A stretch of 46,307 nucleotides of DNA from Leptolyngbya sp. ES-bin-22 (GCA_014380065.1 JACMKO010000031.1:1-46307), one strand, 5' to 3'. Shown: positions 11,401 to 21,066, counted from the stretch's first letter. Notes: a model not told the origin generated them from the sequence alone. Program-made: numbers and translations.

Positions 11401-11884
11401 GGTAGCTGAGATCGCTCCGAATGGTGTTGGTAACGGCATTGAGCAGTGACTCTTGGCGTAACGATCGTCGCAACTCCCGCGTCCGTGTTTTCAGCACGAT
11501 ATGTGTGTCTGCCGCCTGCCGTACAACCCCTTTTAGTTCCTCATCGTCCCAGGGTTTGGTGACGTACTTAAACACTTTGCCAGAGTTAATGGCTTCGACC
11601 AGATCCTCAACATCGGTATACCCGGTCAAGATGATCCGCATAATATCCGGATACTGCGTTGCTGTCAGGCTTAAAAACTCCGTCCCGCTCATCAAGGGCA
11701 TCCGCTGATCCGAAATGATGACCGCAATATCGCCTTCTGTCGCCAGAAGATCGAGGGCGATCAGCCCGTTCTCAGCTCGCAAAACCTTGAATTCACGATG
11801 GAACGTGCGGTACAGCAAATCTAAATTATCTGGTTCATCATCGACAACCAACAGTTTTGGCTTGTGGGATGGAGAAGTTTTCAT
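8405..11884 (-). CDS. cyaC: CyaC-type hybrid: REC-GAF-GAF-HisKA-HATPase-REC-class III adenylate cyclase
   Basis: 1159 aa: N-terminal REC (LLVVDDEPDNLDLL), two GAF regions, H-box ISHEFRTPLTLMIGPLE, HATPase (GSGLGLSLVKELVDLHGG), second REC (ILIVDDNPDLRTYV), cyclase (VTVLFSDIIGFTQLS, DKFMGDAILALFG, SDYTAIGPSVNIASRI). Confidence 0.92.
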   Translation of the reverse strand: MKTSPSHKPKLLVVDDEPDNLDLLYRTFHREFKVLRAENGLIALDLLATEGDIAVIISDQRMPLMSGTEFLSLTATQYPDIMRIILTGYTDVEDLVEAINSGKVFKYVTKPWDDEELKGVVRQAADTHIVLKTRTRELRRSLRQESLLNAVTNTIRSDLSYRQILHTIGETVGRILEASSCVVRPWQDGRLEDDWFVYVDAVADSYNLTELKATFAQTVWETRDIEVIQDVDTDDRVQGDRPEKQQRRQVYADAGIRSSLIVPLVCQQELMAVLALHQCDAPRLWQEDEVHLLTLVADQAALALFQARTYEQVRALAKREALINTITTAIRSSLDPQEIFAAITQQLGQALHADGCALSLWTQEDEFVQLVGLHDAALSGWATTTLANGHVASSSPLNESSATLQPDNGDITPRPLPQSTVPIEGNPVLKQLLLTQQPVVISDLEHDPIMTVPEQPFRNPARALLVVPLILDGQIIGSISLRQNRQSRRWQPSEIELAQAVAVQAAIAVHQSRLYQKTRQQAEQLLELDQQKTEFFQNISHEFRTPLTLMIGPLESAIAQRQGLSHDQATVALRNSRRLLRLVNQLLDLQRLDAGRMQPSFRPCDLVEFVSQTVDSFRPYCEKKGIAVMTRLASCPQVYLDPEKFDKVLYNLLSNAMKFTPEGGMITVMLQPAGDHCLLKVTDTGIGIRPDQMPHLFERFRQAEGSANRSYEGSGLGLSLVKELVDLHGGQISVESVYGSGTTFTIWLQTGMTHLPPQQLIEVQAEAQPSRAAIELADVEMELHEDHSGEDGLLATVPAKSDASRILIVDDNPDLRTYVSTILREQGYRIWTARNGAEGFQSAQTHHPQLIVTDLMMPMVSGLDMIRMIREDTDLKGIPIILLTAKADEDTRIEGVERGADAYLSKPFSDRELLAGVRNLLALKANEQRVAELNTYLTESVLKRFLPPSLVQRAARGELVLDLRPEPRMVTVLFSDIIGFTQLSNTLRSRRVAELLNEYLAEMTRAVFDNGGTVDKFMGDAILALFGSPEEMSPNEQVRRAIAAARQMQRSLRLLNDRWQEQGISQVQFRCGIHQGTAVVGMFGGAERSDYTAIGPSVNIASRIQAAAEPDSILVSAAVADYLEQDEITKFSPLRLKGVDETVLTFAVTPEPSPHARQY

Positions 11885-13052
11885 ACCCCACCCTCCAGGT
11901 AGAAAGGCAGTTCAACCCAATATCGACAGACGTAACCTCGTCTCAACCTTAGCGTTGAGCCTTTCTGATCAACGCGATCGTCCTGCTGCACTGTCTGTCG
12001 CCTCTCTTTTGCCTGCATGCCATTACCACATTCAAAGGAGCGTACGCAAAAACATCTGCGTACACCTTGATTTTTAGGATTTAGACCTTGAGCGCTAACC
12101 TGGCGCGGTAAATGTTTCAATGGTGTGAACGTAAAGAGAAAACGGACAGGATGAGGCAGAAGGCACCCGAATCAGCCTCTACACAAGAGGGGTCAGCAGT
12201 GGGGAGGCAACCGATGAACGTGGTACTCAAACGCCACCCGCAACCTCTATCGACAAGCTCTCACTAAGGTTGCCCCTAGTGAGCCAGTCTCTAACGGGTC
12301 GATCGCGAACCCTGGCAAAAGTACAAACATGAGCAACACGAGGTAACCCAAAGCCATGCGGTCAACCCTTGACGGTGCGCCTGCGTCCACTTCCCAGCTT
12401 CAAGGGTCATCACCCTTGAGATCGCTGCAACGTCAGTGCGATGGCAAGGCAGAAATGTTTCAGCCTTACTCTAACTACCTTCTGACGGTTTCTACACCCA
12501 ATCACAATACTGCTTTAAATTGATGCGATCGACTGTACTCCTACGGGTACAGCCAATGATTCATGCCGACACTTGATGCACTTCTACATATGCTAGTTTC
12601 TCTAGCAGCTTTTTTGTATCTCTACAGCAACTTTCATTCGAGTTGCTCTTGCCGCTCTACTCGATGTCTGTGTTCAATCACCGTCAAGGTGCTCGTTGGC
12701 ATGAACGATCGAGAGCCGTTACGATTCCGCATCACCAGCCAAAGTGTGTGAACGTCTAAACGTGGCTAAACCCATAGCCTCCTCCCTACAGGTACAGCAG
12801 CCTTTTAATGTGAAACATGAGCCGCCCTTTAGAGACGCATTCCTAAAGCAAGTTAATGAGGCAAATCGGGCATAATGGGGATGATCTACTGACATCGGAG
12901 CAACCCGAATCTTACCAGGCGCTAAGTTGCTAAAGGCTAGCTCTGAGATCTAGCCTGTTAAATTTGTGTCATCTTGACGGTTGGCGTTTATAACGGTATC
13001 GCATACGCTTTCCGCAGATGCTTGTCCCTCCCGCTCGGAGCTTCCCCTAATC

Positions 13053-13571
13053 ATGCGGTGCCCTTTCTGCCAATACACCGATAATCGTGTTCTTGAGTCG
13101 CGCTCAGCAGAAGCGGGGCAAAGCGTGCGGCGGCGGCGGGAATGTCTACGCTGTGAGCGCCGCTTTACGACCTACGAGCGCATTGAATATGTGCCCATTA
13201 CCGTCATCAAGCGGGATGGCGATCGCGAATCGTTCGATCGTTTCAAGCTTCTGCGGGGCATCGTACGTGCCTGTGAAAAAACAGGAATTTCTTCTGTTCA
13301 ACTCGAAAATTTGGTTGATGAAATTGAGGCAGAGTTGCAGCAGCGAGCCGTCCGTGAGGTGAACAGCTCCGAAATTGGTGAATTGGTACTGCAAAATTTG
13401 CGCACTCTGAGCGAGGTCGCGTACATTCGCTTTGCGTCGGTCTACCGCAAGTTTCAGGGCATTCGCGACTTTGTGGATACCCTCAACCACCTCCGCAGTA
13501 ATACCAGTCAGCTCCAGGCAGAGGTTAAGCAACTTGAAGCCGACGATGCGTCAATGCTTGCGTCGTCATAG
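13053..13571 (+). CDS. nrdR: Transcriptional repressor NrdR
   Basis: [17 protein letters not shown]..., zinc ribbon CPFC...[12 protein letters not shown] and ATP-cone domain. Track ORF starts 12981; canonical start is ATG 13053. Confidence 0.96.
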   Translation: MRCPFCQYTDNRVLESRSAEAGQSVRRRRECLRCERRFTTYERIEYVPITVIKRDGDRESFDRFKLLRGIVRACEKTGISSVQLENLVDEIEAELQQRAVREVNSSEIGELVLQNLRTLSEVAYIRFASVYRKFQGIRDFVDTLNHLRSNTSQLQAEVKQLEADDASMLASS

Positions 13572-13842
13572 CTTGCGTCGTCATGGTTATCTGCCCGACA
13601 CGAGAGGATGGGCGAAAGCATCGTCTTCCCGACAGCTTGTAGAAAGCAGTTGCATCGTTCTCTAGCCGCAGTGCCAGTAGCCTGCCCGCACAAGCAAGAC
13701 GCTAGCGCTACTTAATCTTTGTCGGCTTGATTTTTATAAGACACCTTCATGGTTAAGCATTACAAACATTGCGCTCAGTCGGGGTTATTGGCTCAGTGTC
13801 GTTCTTTTTGTGATTCGCTATGCTAAGGCAAGCGGTGAGGAA

Positions 13843-13888
13843 GTTCTAGCTTTTAGTCTCTTCAAGCGAAGAGACTAAAAGCTAGAAC
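13843..13888. repeat. Perfect 21-bp stem hairpin
   Basis: GTTCTAGCTTTTAGTCTCTTC-aagc-GAAGAGACTAAAAGCTAGAAC; no T-tract follows. Confidence 0.95.
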
Positions 13889-14077
13889 ACTCACGGAAGA
13901 GTAAGCTGAGTCACCTGACATAGGTTACTATGGTTCTTCTGAGCTATTAATTTGTCCAAATTTAGCCCTCCTGCCAATTGCTGGAGGAGACGTGGGTGTA
14001 GGCAGCACAACTTCAATGTGCTTATACATCGACAGGAGGCAAAATTTTACGGAGATAACTACCAGGAAACGATTCGC

Positions 14078-15052
14078 ATGGTCAATCAGGAAAAGACGGA
14101 AATAGATGTTGGCTTTACCCACGAGGATTTTGCTGCCTTACTTGACAAGTATGACTATCACTTCAGCCCAGGTGATGTGGTCGCTGGAACAGTGTTTAGT
14201 CTTGAGCCAAGGGGCGCACTGATTGACATTGGCGCAAAAACGGCTGCTTACATTCCCATTCAGGAGATGTCAATCAATCGGATTGATGGTCCCGAAGAGG
14301 TACTACAGTCGAATGAAACGCGCGAGTTTTTCATTCTTGCGGACGAAAACGAGGATGGACAACTTACACTCTCCATTCGACGCATTGAGTATATGCGCGC
14401 TTGGGAGCGTGTGCGTCAACTTCAGGCGGAAGACGCAACGGTGCGCTCTGGCGTTTTTGCCACTAATCGAGGCGGGGCGCTTGTGCGGATTGAGGGCTTG
14501 CGCGGCTTTATTCCTGGCTCTCACATTAGCACCCGCAAACCGAAGGAAGATTTGGTTGGTGAGGATTTGCCGCTCAAGTTTTTAGAAGTCGATGAAGAAC
14601 GTAATCGTTTGGTGTTGAGCCATCGTCGAGCGCTGGTTGAGCGTAAGATGAATCGTTTGGAAGTGGGCGAAGTGGTGATTGGTACCGTCCGTGGGATCAA
14701 GCCATACGGTGCCTTCATTGACATTGGCGGAGTCAGCGGTCTACTTCACATCTCCGAGATCTCCCACGATCACATTGATACGCCTCATAGTGTGTTTAAT
14801 GTGAACGATGAGGTGAAGGTGATGATTATCGATCTGGACGCAGAGCGCGGTCGCATTTCACTCTCTACGAAGCAACTGGAGCCTGAACCAGGTGACATGG
14901 TGAAGAACCCTCAAGTGGTGTACGACAAAGCTGAGGAGATGGCGGCTAAATATCGCGAACAGGTGCTTGCTGCTCAGCAGCCGCAGCAAGCGATCGCAGA
15001 CACAATTCCAGAGGCTGTTGAGTTAGAGGAGCCTCCATCTGCTGCCGAATAA
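14078..15052 (+). CDS. rpsA: 30S ribosomal protein S1
   Basis: Three S1 repeats (GDVVAGTVFSLEPRGALIDIGAKTAAYIP; GTVRGIKPYGAFIDIGGVSGLLHISEIS). ATG at 14078 (MVNQEKTEIDVGFTHEDF) is the likely start inside the track ORF 13952..15052. Confidence 0.95.
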   Translation: MVNQEKTEIDVGFTHEDFAALLDKYDYHFSPGDVVAGTVFSLEPRGALIDIGAKTAAYIPIQEMSINRIDGPEEVLQSNETREFFILADENEDGQLTLSIRRIEYMRAWERVRQLQAEDATVRSGVFATNRGGALVRIEGLRGFIPGSHISTRKPKEDLVGEDLPLKFLEVDEERNRLVLSHRRALVERKMNRLEVGEVVIGTVRGIKPYGAFIDIGGVSGLLHISEISHDHIDTPHSVFNVNDEVKVMIIDLDAERGRISLSTKQLEPEPGDMVKNPQVVYDKAEEMAAKYREQVLAAQQPQQAIADTIPEAVELEEPPSAAE

Positions 15053-15116
15053 GTTGGTTTTCTGGCTTTGAATCGTTGAAGGGCGAGTCGGTAACCATAT
15101 CGATCGCCCTTGCTAG

Positions 15117-15139
15117 AGAGGGTAACGCCCTCTTTTTTT
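15117..15139 (+). terminator. Rho-independent-like terminator downstream of rpsA
   Basis: AGAGGG-taacg-CCCTCT followed by a T-run. Confidence 0.8.
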
Positions 15140-15152
15140 ATGAGCAGTTTTT

Positions 15153-15923
15153 GTGAGCGAGCGTTTACCTGGAGCAGTGTCATTGGCAACGATTCAATGC
15201 GGTAGTGTGACCTTTCCGGCGATCCAAGCCGTTCTCTTTGACAAGGACGGTACTCTGGCAGATTCTCAAGCGTTTTTGCGGCGTTTAGGACAGAAGCGAT
15301 CGCGCTTAATTGATGCCCAAATCCCGGGTGTGCAAGAACCGTTACTCATGGCCTTTGGTCTAGACGGGGATCAATTGAATCCAGCAGGGCTATTAGCCGT
15401 AGGGACACGCCTGGAAAACGAAATTGCAGCAGCAGCATACGTAGCCGAAACGGGGCGTGACTGGGTCGCATCGCTTGCCTTGGTGCGATCGGCATTTGTC
15501 GAAGCAGACCGAGTGTTTCAGCGCAAAGCAGACAGCACTCCGTTATTCGAGGGCGCACGCGAAGTCCTGAAAGCCCTGGCAACCGCTGGCATTAAAGTTG
15601 GCATCGTTTCTGCCGATACAACTGAAAACGTGAGCGATTTTGTGGCGCGTTATCAGCTTGAGGGGTTGGTTCAAGTCGCGCTAGGCATTGATCATGGTCC
15701 TGGTAAACCTGATCCAACCGTTTTTTTTCAAGCCTGCATGGCGTTAGACGTTTTACCGGAACGAGCACTAATGATCGGTGATTCGGCTGCTGACATGGAA
15801 ATGGCGAAAGCGGCAAACGCAGGTGGCTGCGTAGCGGTCACCTGGGGTTGGACTCAAGCAGCTCAGCTAAAGCAAGCCGATGCGTCGATCGACAGCTTTT
15901 CAGACATCCAGCTTCTAGAGTAA
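15153..15923 (+). CDS. HAD family hydrolase (phosphatase-like)
   Basis: AVLFDKDGTLADS, KVGIVSADTTENV, GKPDPTVF, ALMIGDSAADMEMAKAANAG HAD motifs. Confidence 0.9.
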   Translation: MSERLPGAVSLATIQCGSVTFPAIQAVLFDKDGTLADSQAFLRRLGQKRSRLIDAQIPGVQEPLLMAFGLDGDQLNPAGLLAVGTRLENEIAAAAYVAETGRDWVASLALVRSAFVEADRVFQRKADSTPLFEGAREVLKALATAGIKVGIVSADTTENVSDFVARYQLEGLVQVALGIDHGPGKPDPTVFFQACMALDVLPERALMIGDSAADMEMAKAANAGGCVAVTWGWTQAAQLKQADASIDSFSDIQLLE

Positions 15924-16090
15924 TTTAGAGCGTTCTGCCTCAATTGACTGACAAAAGTCCCAAAAAGCTGACTGCTCTGCTGCTTACCCGCCCGTAATTG
16001 AAAATCCGGGCTGACGGCATCAAACCCGTTGTAGGCTTTGCCTTCCCGAAGGGCAACAGGTTGAAACACTCTTGCTGTCCTCTTAAACGG

Positions 16091-16198
16091 ACTTAGGAAC
16101 AAGAATTTAATCACCTCGGCGTTTTCCGTAGGGGCGCACGGCTGTGCGCCCCTACCTACGAACAATTTGTCGGTTTTATTTAATCCACGATCCTTAGT
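16091..16198. mobile_element. MITE-like palindromic repeat, copy 1
   Basis: 108 bp with imperfect terminal inverted repeats (ACTTAGGAAC / ACTAAGGATC) and central 12-bp perfect palindrome GTAGGGGCGCAC-ggct-GTGCGCCCCTAC; second copy at 35935-36042. Confidence 0.8.
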
Positions 16199-16405
16199 TC
16201 TGTTGGTTCGCACTTCCACTGCGGGCAGAGCAGACTTCTGACCTTAGATGCTACTCAGCAAGGTGCCGTTTTCCTCTCAGGTTCAGATGCTATAATCTGC
16301 TGAACTTACTAGAAACTTTACGAGACTTGGCACAACTTTTATGAGTTGACTGTTTTTGGTCAGCTTATAGTCGTTCTATAGTTTTTCGCCAGAGAGGATT
16401 GACGC

Positions 16406-17665
16406 TTGTCCCGACGCTACCTTTTTACTTCTGAATCCGTTACTGAAGGTCACCCTGACAAAATCTGTGACCAAATCTCAGATACCATTTTAGACACCCT
16501 CCTGGCACAAGACCCCCAAAGTCGGGTTGCGGCCGAGGTTGTTGTCAACACTGGACTGGTGCTGATTACAGGTGAAATTAGCTCCAAGGCTAAGGTGAAC
16601 TATATTGATCTTGCTCGGCAGAAAATTGCTGAAATCGGTTACTCTGGCACCGACAGTGGGTTTTCGGCACATAGCTGTGCTGTACTGGTAGCGCTGGACG
16701 CTCAATCACCTGACATCGCGCAGGGCGTTGACGCGGCTCACGAAACCCGTGAACAGGCTAGCGATGAAGAACTTGACCTGATTGGCGCTGGCGACCAGGG
16801 CATTATGTTTGGGTTTGCCTGTAATGAAACGCCGGAGTTGATGCCCCTGCCAATCTCATTGGCACATAGGGTTTCGCGTCGGTTGGCCACTGTTCGCAAG
16901 ACGGGACAACTGCCTTATCTGCGTCCAGACGGTAAGACGCAGGTGACCGTTTTGTATGAAGACAATCGACCGATTGGGATTGACACGATTCTCGTCTCCA
17001 CTCAGCACACGGCAACAATCGGCGACATCACAGACGAAGCCGCTGTCCAAGCAAAAATTAAAGAAGATTTGTGGTCTCTGGTTGTGCAGCCAGTGTTCAT
17101 GGATATTGACGTGAAGCCCGATCGCGACACGCGCTTTCTGGTCAATCCTACAGGTAAGTTCGTCATCGGCGGTCCTCAGGGCGATTCAGGACTCACGGGA
17201 CGGAAGATTATCGTTGATACTTACGGTGGCTATTCTCGACATGGCGGCGGCGCGTTTTCGGGCAAAGACCCCACAAAGGTCGATCGCAGCGCTGCCTATG
17301 CCAGTCGCCATGTAGCCAAAAATATAGTAGCGGCTGGTTTAGCTGACCGATGCGAAGTGCAGCTTAGCTATGCGATCGGCGTAGCGCGTCCAGTCAGCAT
17401 TATGATCGACACGTTTGGTACGGGTAAGGTTAGCGACGATCGCCTGCTAGAGCTGATCAAAGAGCATTTTGAGCTGCGTCCTGCTGGTATCATTCAAGCC
17501 TTCAACCTGTGCCATCTGCCAGGAGAGCGCAACGGTCGCTTCTATCAAGATGTGGCAGCCTATGGTCATATGGGACGCACCGATCTAGATTTGCCCTGGG
17601 AACAACTTGACAAAGCACCACTGCTGCAAGCCGCTTTAACAGAATCCCTGTCGCTAAAGCATTAA
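16406..17665 (+). CDS. metK: S-adenosylmethionine synthetase
   Basis: [50 protein letters not shown]. The ORF begins with TTG. Confidence 0.97.
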   Translation: MSRRYLFTSESVTEGHPDKICDQISDTILDTLLAQDPQSRVAAEVVVNTGLVLITGEISSKAKVNYIDLARQKIAEIGYSGTDSGFSAHSCAVLVALDAQSPDIAQGVDAAHETREQASDEELDLIGAGDQGIMFGFACNETPELMPLPISLAHRVSRRLATVRKTGQLPYLRPDGKTQVTVLYEDNRPIGIDTILVSTQHTATIGDITDEAAVQAKIKEDLWSLVVQPVFMDIDVKPDRDTRFLVNPTGKFVIGGPQGDSGLTGRKIIVDTYGGYSRHGGGAFSGKDPTKVDRSAAYASRHVAKNIVAAGLADRCEVQLSYAIGVARPVSIMIDTFGTGKVSDDRLLELIKEHFELRPAGIIQAFNLCHLPGERNGRFYQDVAAYGHMGRTDLDLPWEQLDKAPLLQAALTESLSLKH

Positions 17666-17709
17666 ACGCCAGTAGCGATTAAGCGGTTGATGTAAATAGG
17701 ACTTTTTCT

Positions 17710-17738
17710 AGCGGCTGATCTCGTCAGCCGCTTTTTTT
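17710..17738 (+). terminator. Rho-independent terminator downstream of metK
   Basis: AGCGGCTGA-tctcg-TCAGCCGCT followed by TTTTTT. Confidence 0.92.
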
Positions 17739-17812
17739 GGCAAGCTGCCTTCGTGTTTCAACCGCGATCGTCCTCTTCATTGCTTAGTAATGCTGTCTTA
17801 AGTCGTTAGTGA

Positions 17813-18397
17813 GACAATGCTTGGACGGTTTACCTGTACGAATTTAGGCAACGATTTCCTGGTAATGCTATTAGCGAATTGAATCATCGCTTTCGCGAGC
17901 ATGCAATAGGGTATCAGTACAATAATAGTCAGATCGTTCGTATTGATTCAAGTTTCATTCATGGTGAGGTTGTTGTACAAGCGCTTAGCTTACTCTCTAA
18001 TCAGCATTTCAAAGGTGCTGAGCAAGAATTCCGAAGTGCTCATAAGCACTACCGAAAAAAAGAGTATAAAGATGCAATTGTTGATGCACTGAATGCTTTT
18101 GAGAGCACTATGAAAACAATTTGTGATGAATGTGAATGGTCTTACTCCAAGATTGCTAGTGCTAAAGAACTAATTAATGTTGTGCTTGAAAAGGAGCTTG
18201 TTCCAAAGTATCTTCAAACTCATTTATCAGGCTTAAGGTCTGTCCTTGAAGCTGGTGTTCCCACTGTTCGTAATAAAACGTCTGGTCATGGTCAGGGGGC
18301 ACAACCTGTAGATGTGCCCGAATACTTAGCTACTTGTGCCTTGCACCTTACTGCTGCGAATATCGTTTTACTCGTTGAGGCATATAACGCCAAATGA
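17813..18397 (+). pseudogene. 5'-truncated remnant of an STM4504/CBY_0614 (AbiJ-type) family gene
   Basis: Track ORF 17879..18397 starts at TTG in the middle of a continuous reading ...WTVYLYEFRQRFPGNAISELNHRFREHAIGYQY...; in-frame TGA at 17810-17812 and TAG just before it. C-terminal part (SGHGQG, AFESTMKTICDE) resembles the family's C-terminal half. Confidence 0.6.
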
Positions 18398-18729
18398 GGA
18401 TAGAAAAAATAATTCATCGAAACATCGTTGAAGCATCAACTACAACCCTATTGCACACTAACCGTAATGGGATGAGCGTTAGGTTGAGGAATTTTTGCAT
18501 CGGCTGAACGAGTGCGCTAGTCTTCAGTGCAGGCATTCTCTCCCATCATTTCGCACTGTAATCAATCATCACAATAAAACTAAGCTAGTCGAAGAAAAGG
18601 TTGATGTATCTGACGGTCGATCTTGATCAAAAGACGGACTCTAAATTGTGGAAGTGATCAAGCTGCCTTCTCAATCAGCCATATCCGACTCAATCTCAGA
18701 CTATCCTAGAAAAGCTGATGTGACGAACC

Positions 18730-21066
18730 GTGATGCTGAATATTTCTCAACTGCTGGCAGACGAGCTTGACCTCAAACCTTTTCAGGTGAGCAACGCGCT
18801 CGAACTTTTTGCCGAAGGGTCAACTGTGCCATTCATTGCTCGCTACCGCAAAGAGCGCACGGGCGAGATGGATGAGACCCAGTTGCGGGATCTGTTCGAT
18901 CGCTACACCTACCTGACCGAGTTAGAAGCTCGCAAAAAAGCGATATTGGAGTCGATCGTTCAGCAAGATAAGCTCACCCCCGAACTGGAAGCCAAAATTA
19001 CGGCGTGTTTGCAAAAGAACGAACTCGAAGACCTTTATCTACCCTATCGTCCCAAGCGTCGCACTCGCGCCACGATCGCCCGCGAGAAAGGGCTGGAACC
19101 TCTGGCAGCCTTGATCAAAACGCTCAACGCGCCCAATGCTGCACCCGTCACGCTAACAACGGAAGCGGCAAAGTATGTATCTGAAGTAAAAGGGGTGGCG
19201 ACAGCGGAAGAGGCATTGAAAGGTGCGTCCGACATTCTGGCAGAGGAAGTGGCGGAAAAGGCGAATCTCCGGGCGTATTTGCGCGAATACTTCATGACAG
19301 CGGGTGTTTTGACCTCCAGGGTGAAAGGCGACCATACTGAAGGTTCGACGAAGTTTGAGATGTATCGCAGCTATCAGGCAACCGTGAAGGCGATCGCGTC
19401 GCACAATCTGTTGGCGCTGTATCGGGGTGAAGACGAAGGTATTCTTGATGTCGAACTAACCTTCGATGAAGCTACGGTGCTGTCCTACCTTGAATCGCAG
19501 GAACTCCGAGCCAAACAGCGCGAAGTCCGCGATTTTTATCGAGAGATGCTCAAGGATGCGTTCCAGCGCTTGATGAAAAATTCGCTCATCACGGACGTGC
19601 GATCGGCGAAGAAAGTAGAAGCGGATATTGAGTCTATCAGTACCTTTGAGGCAAATTTGCGAGAACTGCTGCTGTCTGCTCCTGCTGGCATGAAGCCAAC
19701 GCTGGCGATCGATCCCGGTTTTCGGACAGGTTGCAAAGTTGCCGTGCTCGACCAAACAGGCAAATTTCTGGAATACCAGGCTATTTTTCCGCATCAAGCA
19801 GCAGGACAGCGCGTGCAGGCAGGACGGACGCTTGCTACATTGATTGAGCGCTATCACGTGGAATTAATTGCGATCGGCAACGGGACGGCTGGACGCGAAA
19901 CCGATGAGTTTGTTACGGAAGCCTTGCAATCGCTGGAGCGCAAGCCCGTTAAAGTGATGGTGAACGAGTCGGGCGCATCGATTTATTCTGCCAGTCCAGT
20001 GGCAATCGCCGAATTTCCTGACCAGGACATCACCGTGCGCGGTGCCATCAGCATTGGTCGTCGTCTGCAAGATCCATTGGCAGAACTAGTGAAAATCGAT
20101 CCTAAGTCGATCGGCGTGGGGCAGTATCAGCATGATGTGGATCAGAAATTGCTGAAAAAGAAGCTGGATGAAACGGTGGAAAGCTGCGTCAACTACGTGG
20201 GCGTTGATCTCAACATGGCATCCAAAGAGCTGCTCACGTTTGTTTCGGGTATCACACCGACGATCGCCAACAACATCGTCGCCTATCGCAATGAACACGG
20301 TGTGTTTGGCGATCGCCGTCAGTTGCTCAAAGTCCCTAAACTGGGACCCAAAGCCTTTGAGCAAGCCGCTGGGTTCTTGCGGATTCGCGATGGCAAAAAT
20401 CCGTTAGACAACACTGCCGTTCATCCCGAAAGTTACAAAGTGGTGGAAGCGATCGCCACTGACCTCAGCGTTCCGCTCACTCAGATTACGCAGGTTGCTG
20501 AGCGACTGAAAAAGACCGATTTGAAAAAGTACGTGACAGACGCGATCGGTGAACCGACGCTCCGAGACATTCTGGCTGAACTCGAAAAACCAGGACGCGA
20601 TCCTCGTGCTGAATTCAAGTACGCCACCTTCAAAGAGGGCGTGAAGGAAATGTCTGATCTCACGGTGGGGATGCAGTTAGAAGGCGTTGTCACCAACGTG
20701 GCGAATTTCGGTGCCTTTGTGGATATCGGTGTCCATCAAGATGGATTGGTGCATGTTTCGCAACTTGCCGATCGCTTCGTCAGTGACCCCAAGCAAATTG
20801 TGAAGGTCGGTCAGGTCGTCAACGTGCGTGTACTGGAAGTGAACGAAAAGCTCAAGCGTATTAGCCTTTCCATGCGTGCTGATACGGCAGACGGACAAGA
20901 GCGCAGCCAGCCTCAAAGCCATTCCTCACAACCGAAACCCAATCCCTCTCAGCCAAAAGTCAATCCATCCCAACCTAAAATCAATCCATCTCAACCCAAA
21001 GCAACCACAGAGTCTAAACCTGCCACATTGGATGATCTAAAGGCAAAGTTTGGGAAGAAACGGTAA
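18730..21066 (+). CDS. tex: Tex family RNA-binding transcriptional accessory protein
   Basis: FIARYRKERTGEMDETQLRDL, YRPKRRTRA, LAIDPGFRTGCKVAVLD, C-terminal S1 domain (GAFVDIGVHQDGLVHVSQLAD). Starts GTG 18730 or ATG 18733. Confidence 0.95.
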   Translation: MMLNISQLLADELDLKPFQVSNALELFAEGSTVPFIARYRKERTGEMDETQLRDLFDRYTYLTELEARKKAILESIVQQDKLTPELEAKITACLQKNELEDLYLPYRPKRRTRATIAREKGLEPLAALIKTLNAPNAAPVTLTTEAAKYVSEVKGVATAEEALKGASDILAEEVAEKANLRAYLREYFMTAGVLTSRVKGDHTEGSTKFEMYRSYQATVKAIASHNLLALYRGEDEGILDVELTFDEATVLSYLESQELRAKQREVRDFYREMLKDAFQRLMKNSLITDVRSAKKVEADIESISTFEANLRELLLSAPAGMKPTLAIDPGFRTGCKVAVLDQTGKFLEYQAIFPHQAAGQRVQAGRTLATLIERYHVELIAIGNGTAGRETDEFVTEALQSLERKPVKVMVNESGASIYSASPVAIAEFPDQDITVRGAISIGRRLQDPLAELVKIDPKSIGVGQYQHDVDQKLLKKKLDETVESCVNYVGVDLNMASKELLTFVSGITPTIANNIVAYRNEHGVFGDRRQLLKVPKLGPKAFEQAAGFLRIRDGKNPLDNTAVHPESYKVVEAIATDLSVPLTQITQVAERLKKTDLKKYVTDAIGEPTLRDILAELEKPGRDPRAEFKYATFKEGVKEMSDLTVGMQLEGVVTNVANFGAFVDIGVHQDGLVHVSQLADRFVSDPKQIVKVGQVVNVRVLEVNEKLKRISLSMRADTADGQERSQPQSHSSQPKPNPSQPKVNPSQPKINPSQPKATTESKPATLDDLKAKFGKKR

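Noticed and set aside
10939-11409. 156-aa plus-strand ORF within cyaC
   Set aside because: Antisense to a clear multi-domain protein; composition typical of shadow ORFs in GC-richer cyanobacterial DNA.
12563-12751. 62-aa ORF in the cyaC-nrdR gap, considered as a photosystem small subunit (psbT is often near nrdR/rpsA in cyanobacteria)
   Set aside because: Sequence does not resemble PsbT or other known small photosystem proteins; Cys/Ser-rich, no support.
15863-16219. 118-aa minus-strand ORF (…KDRGLNKTDKLFVGRGAQPCAPTENAEVIKFLFLS…)
   Set aside because: Its N-terminal part is a translation of the MITE-like repeat and its end overlaps the HAD gene antisense; a nearly identical peptide appears in the repeat copy at 35917..36111.
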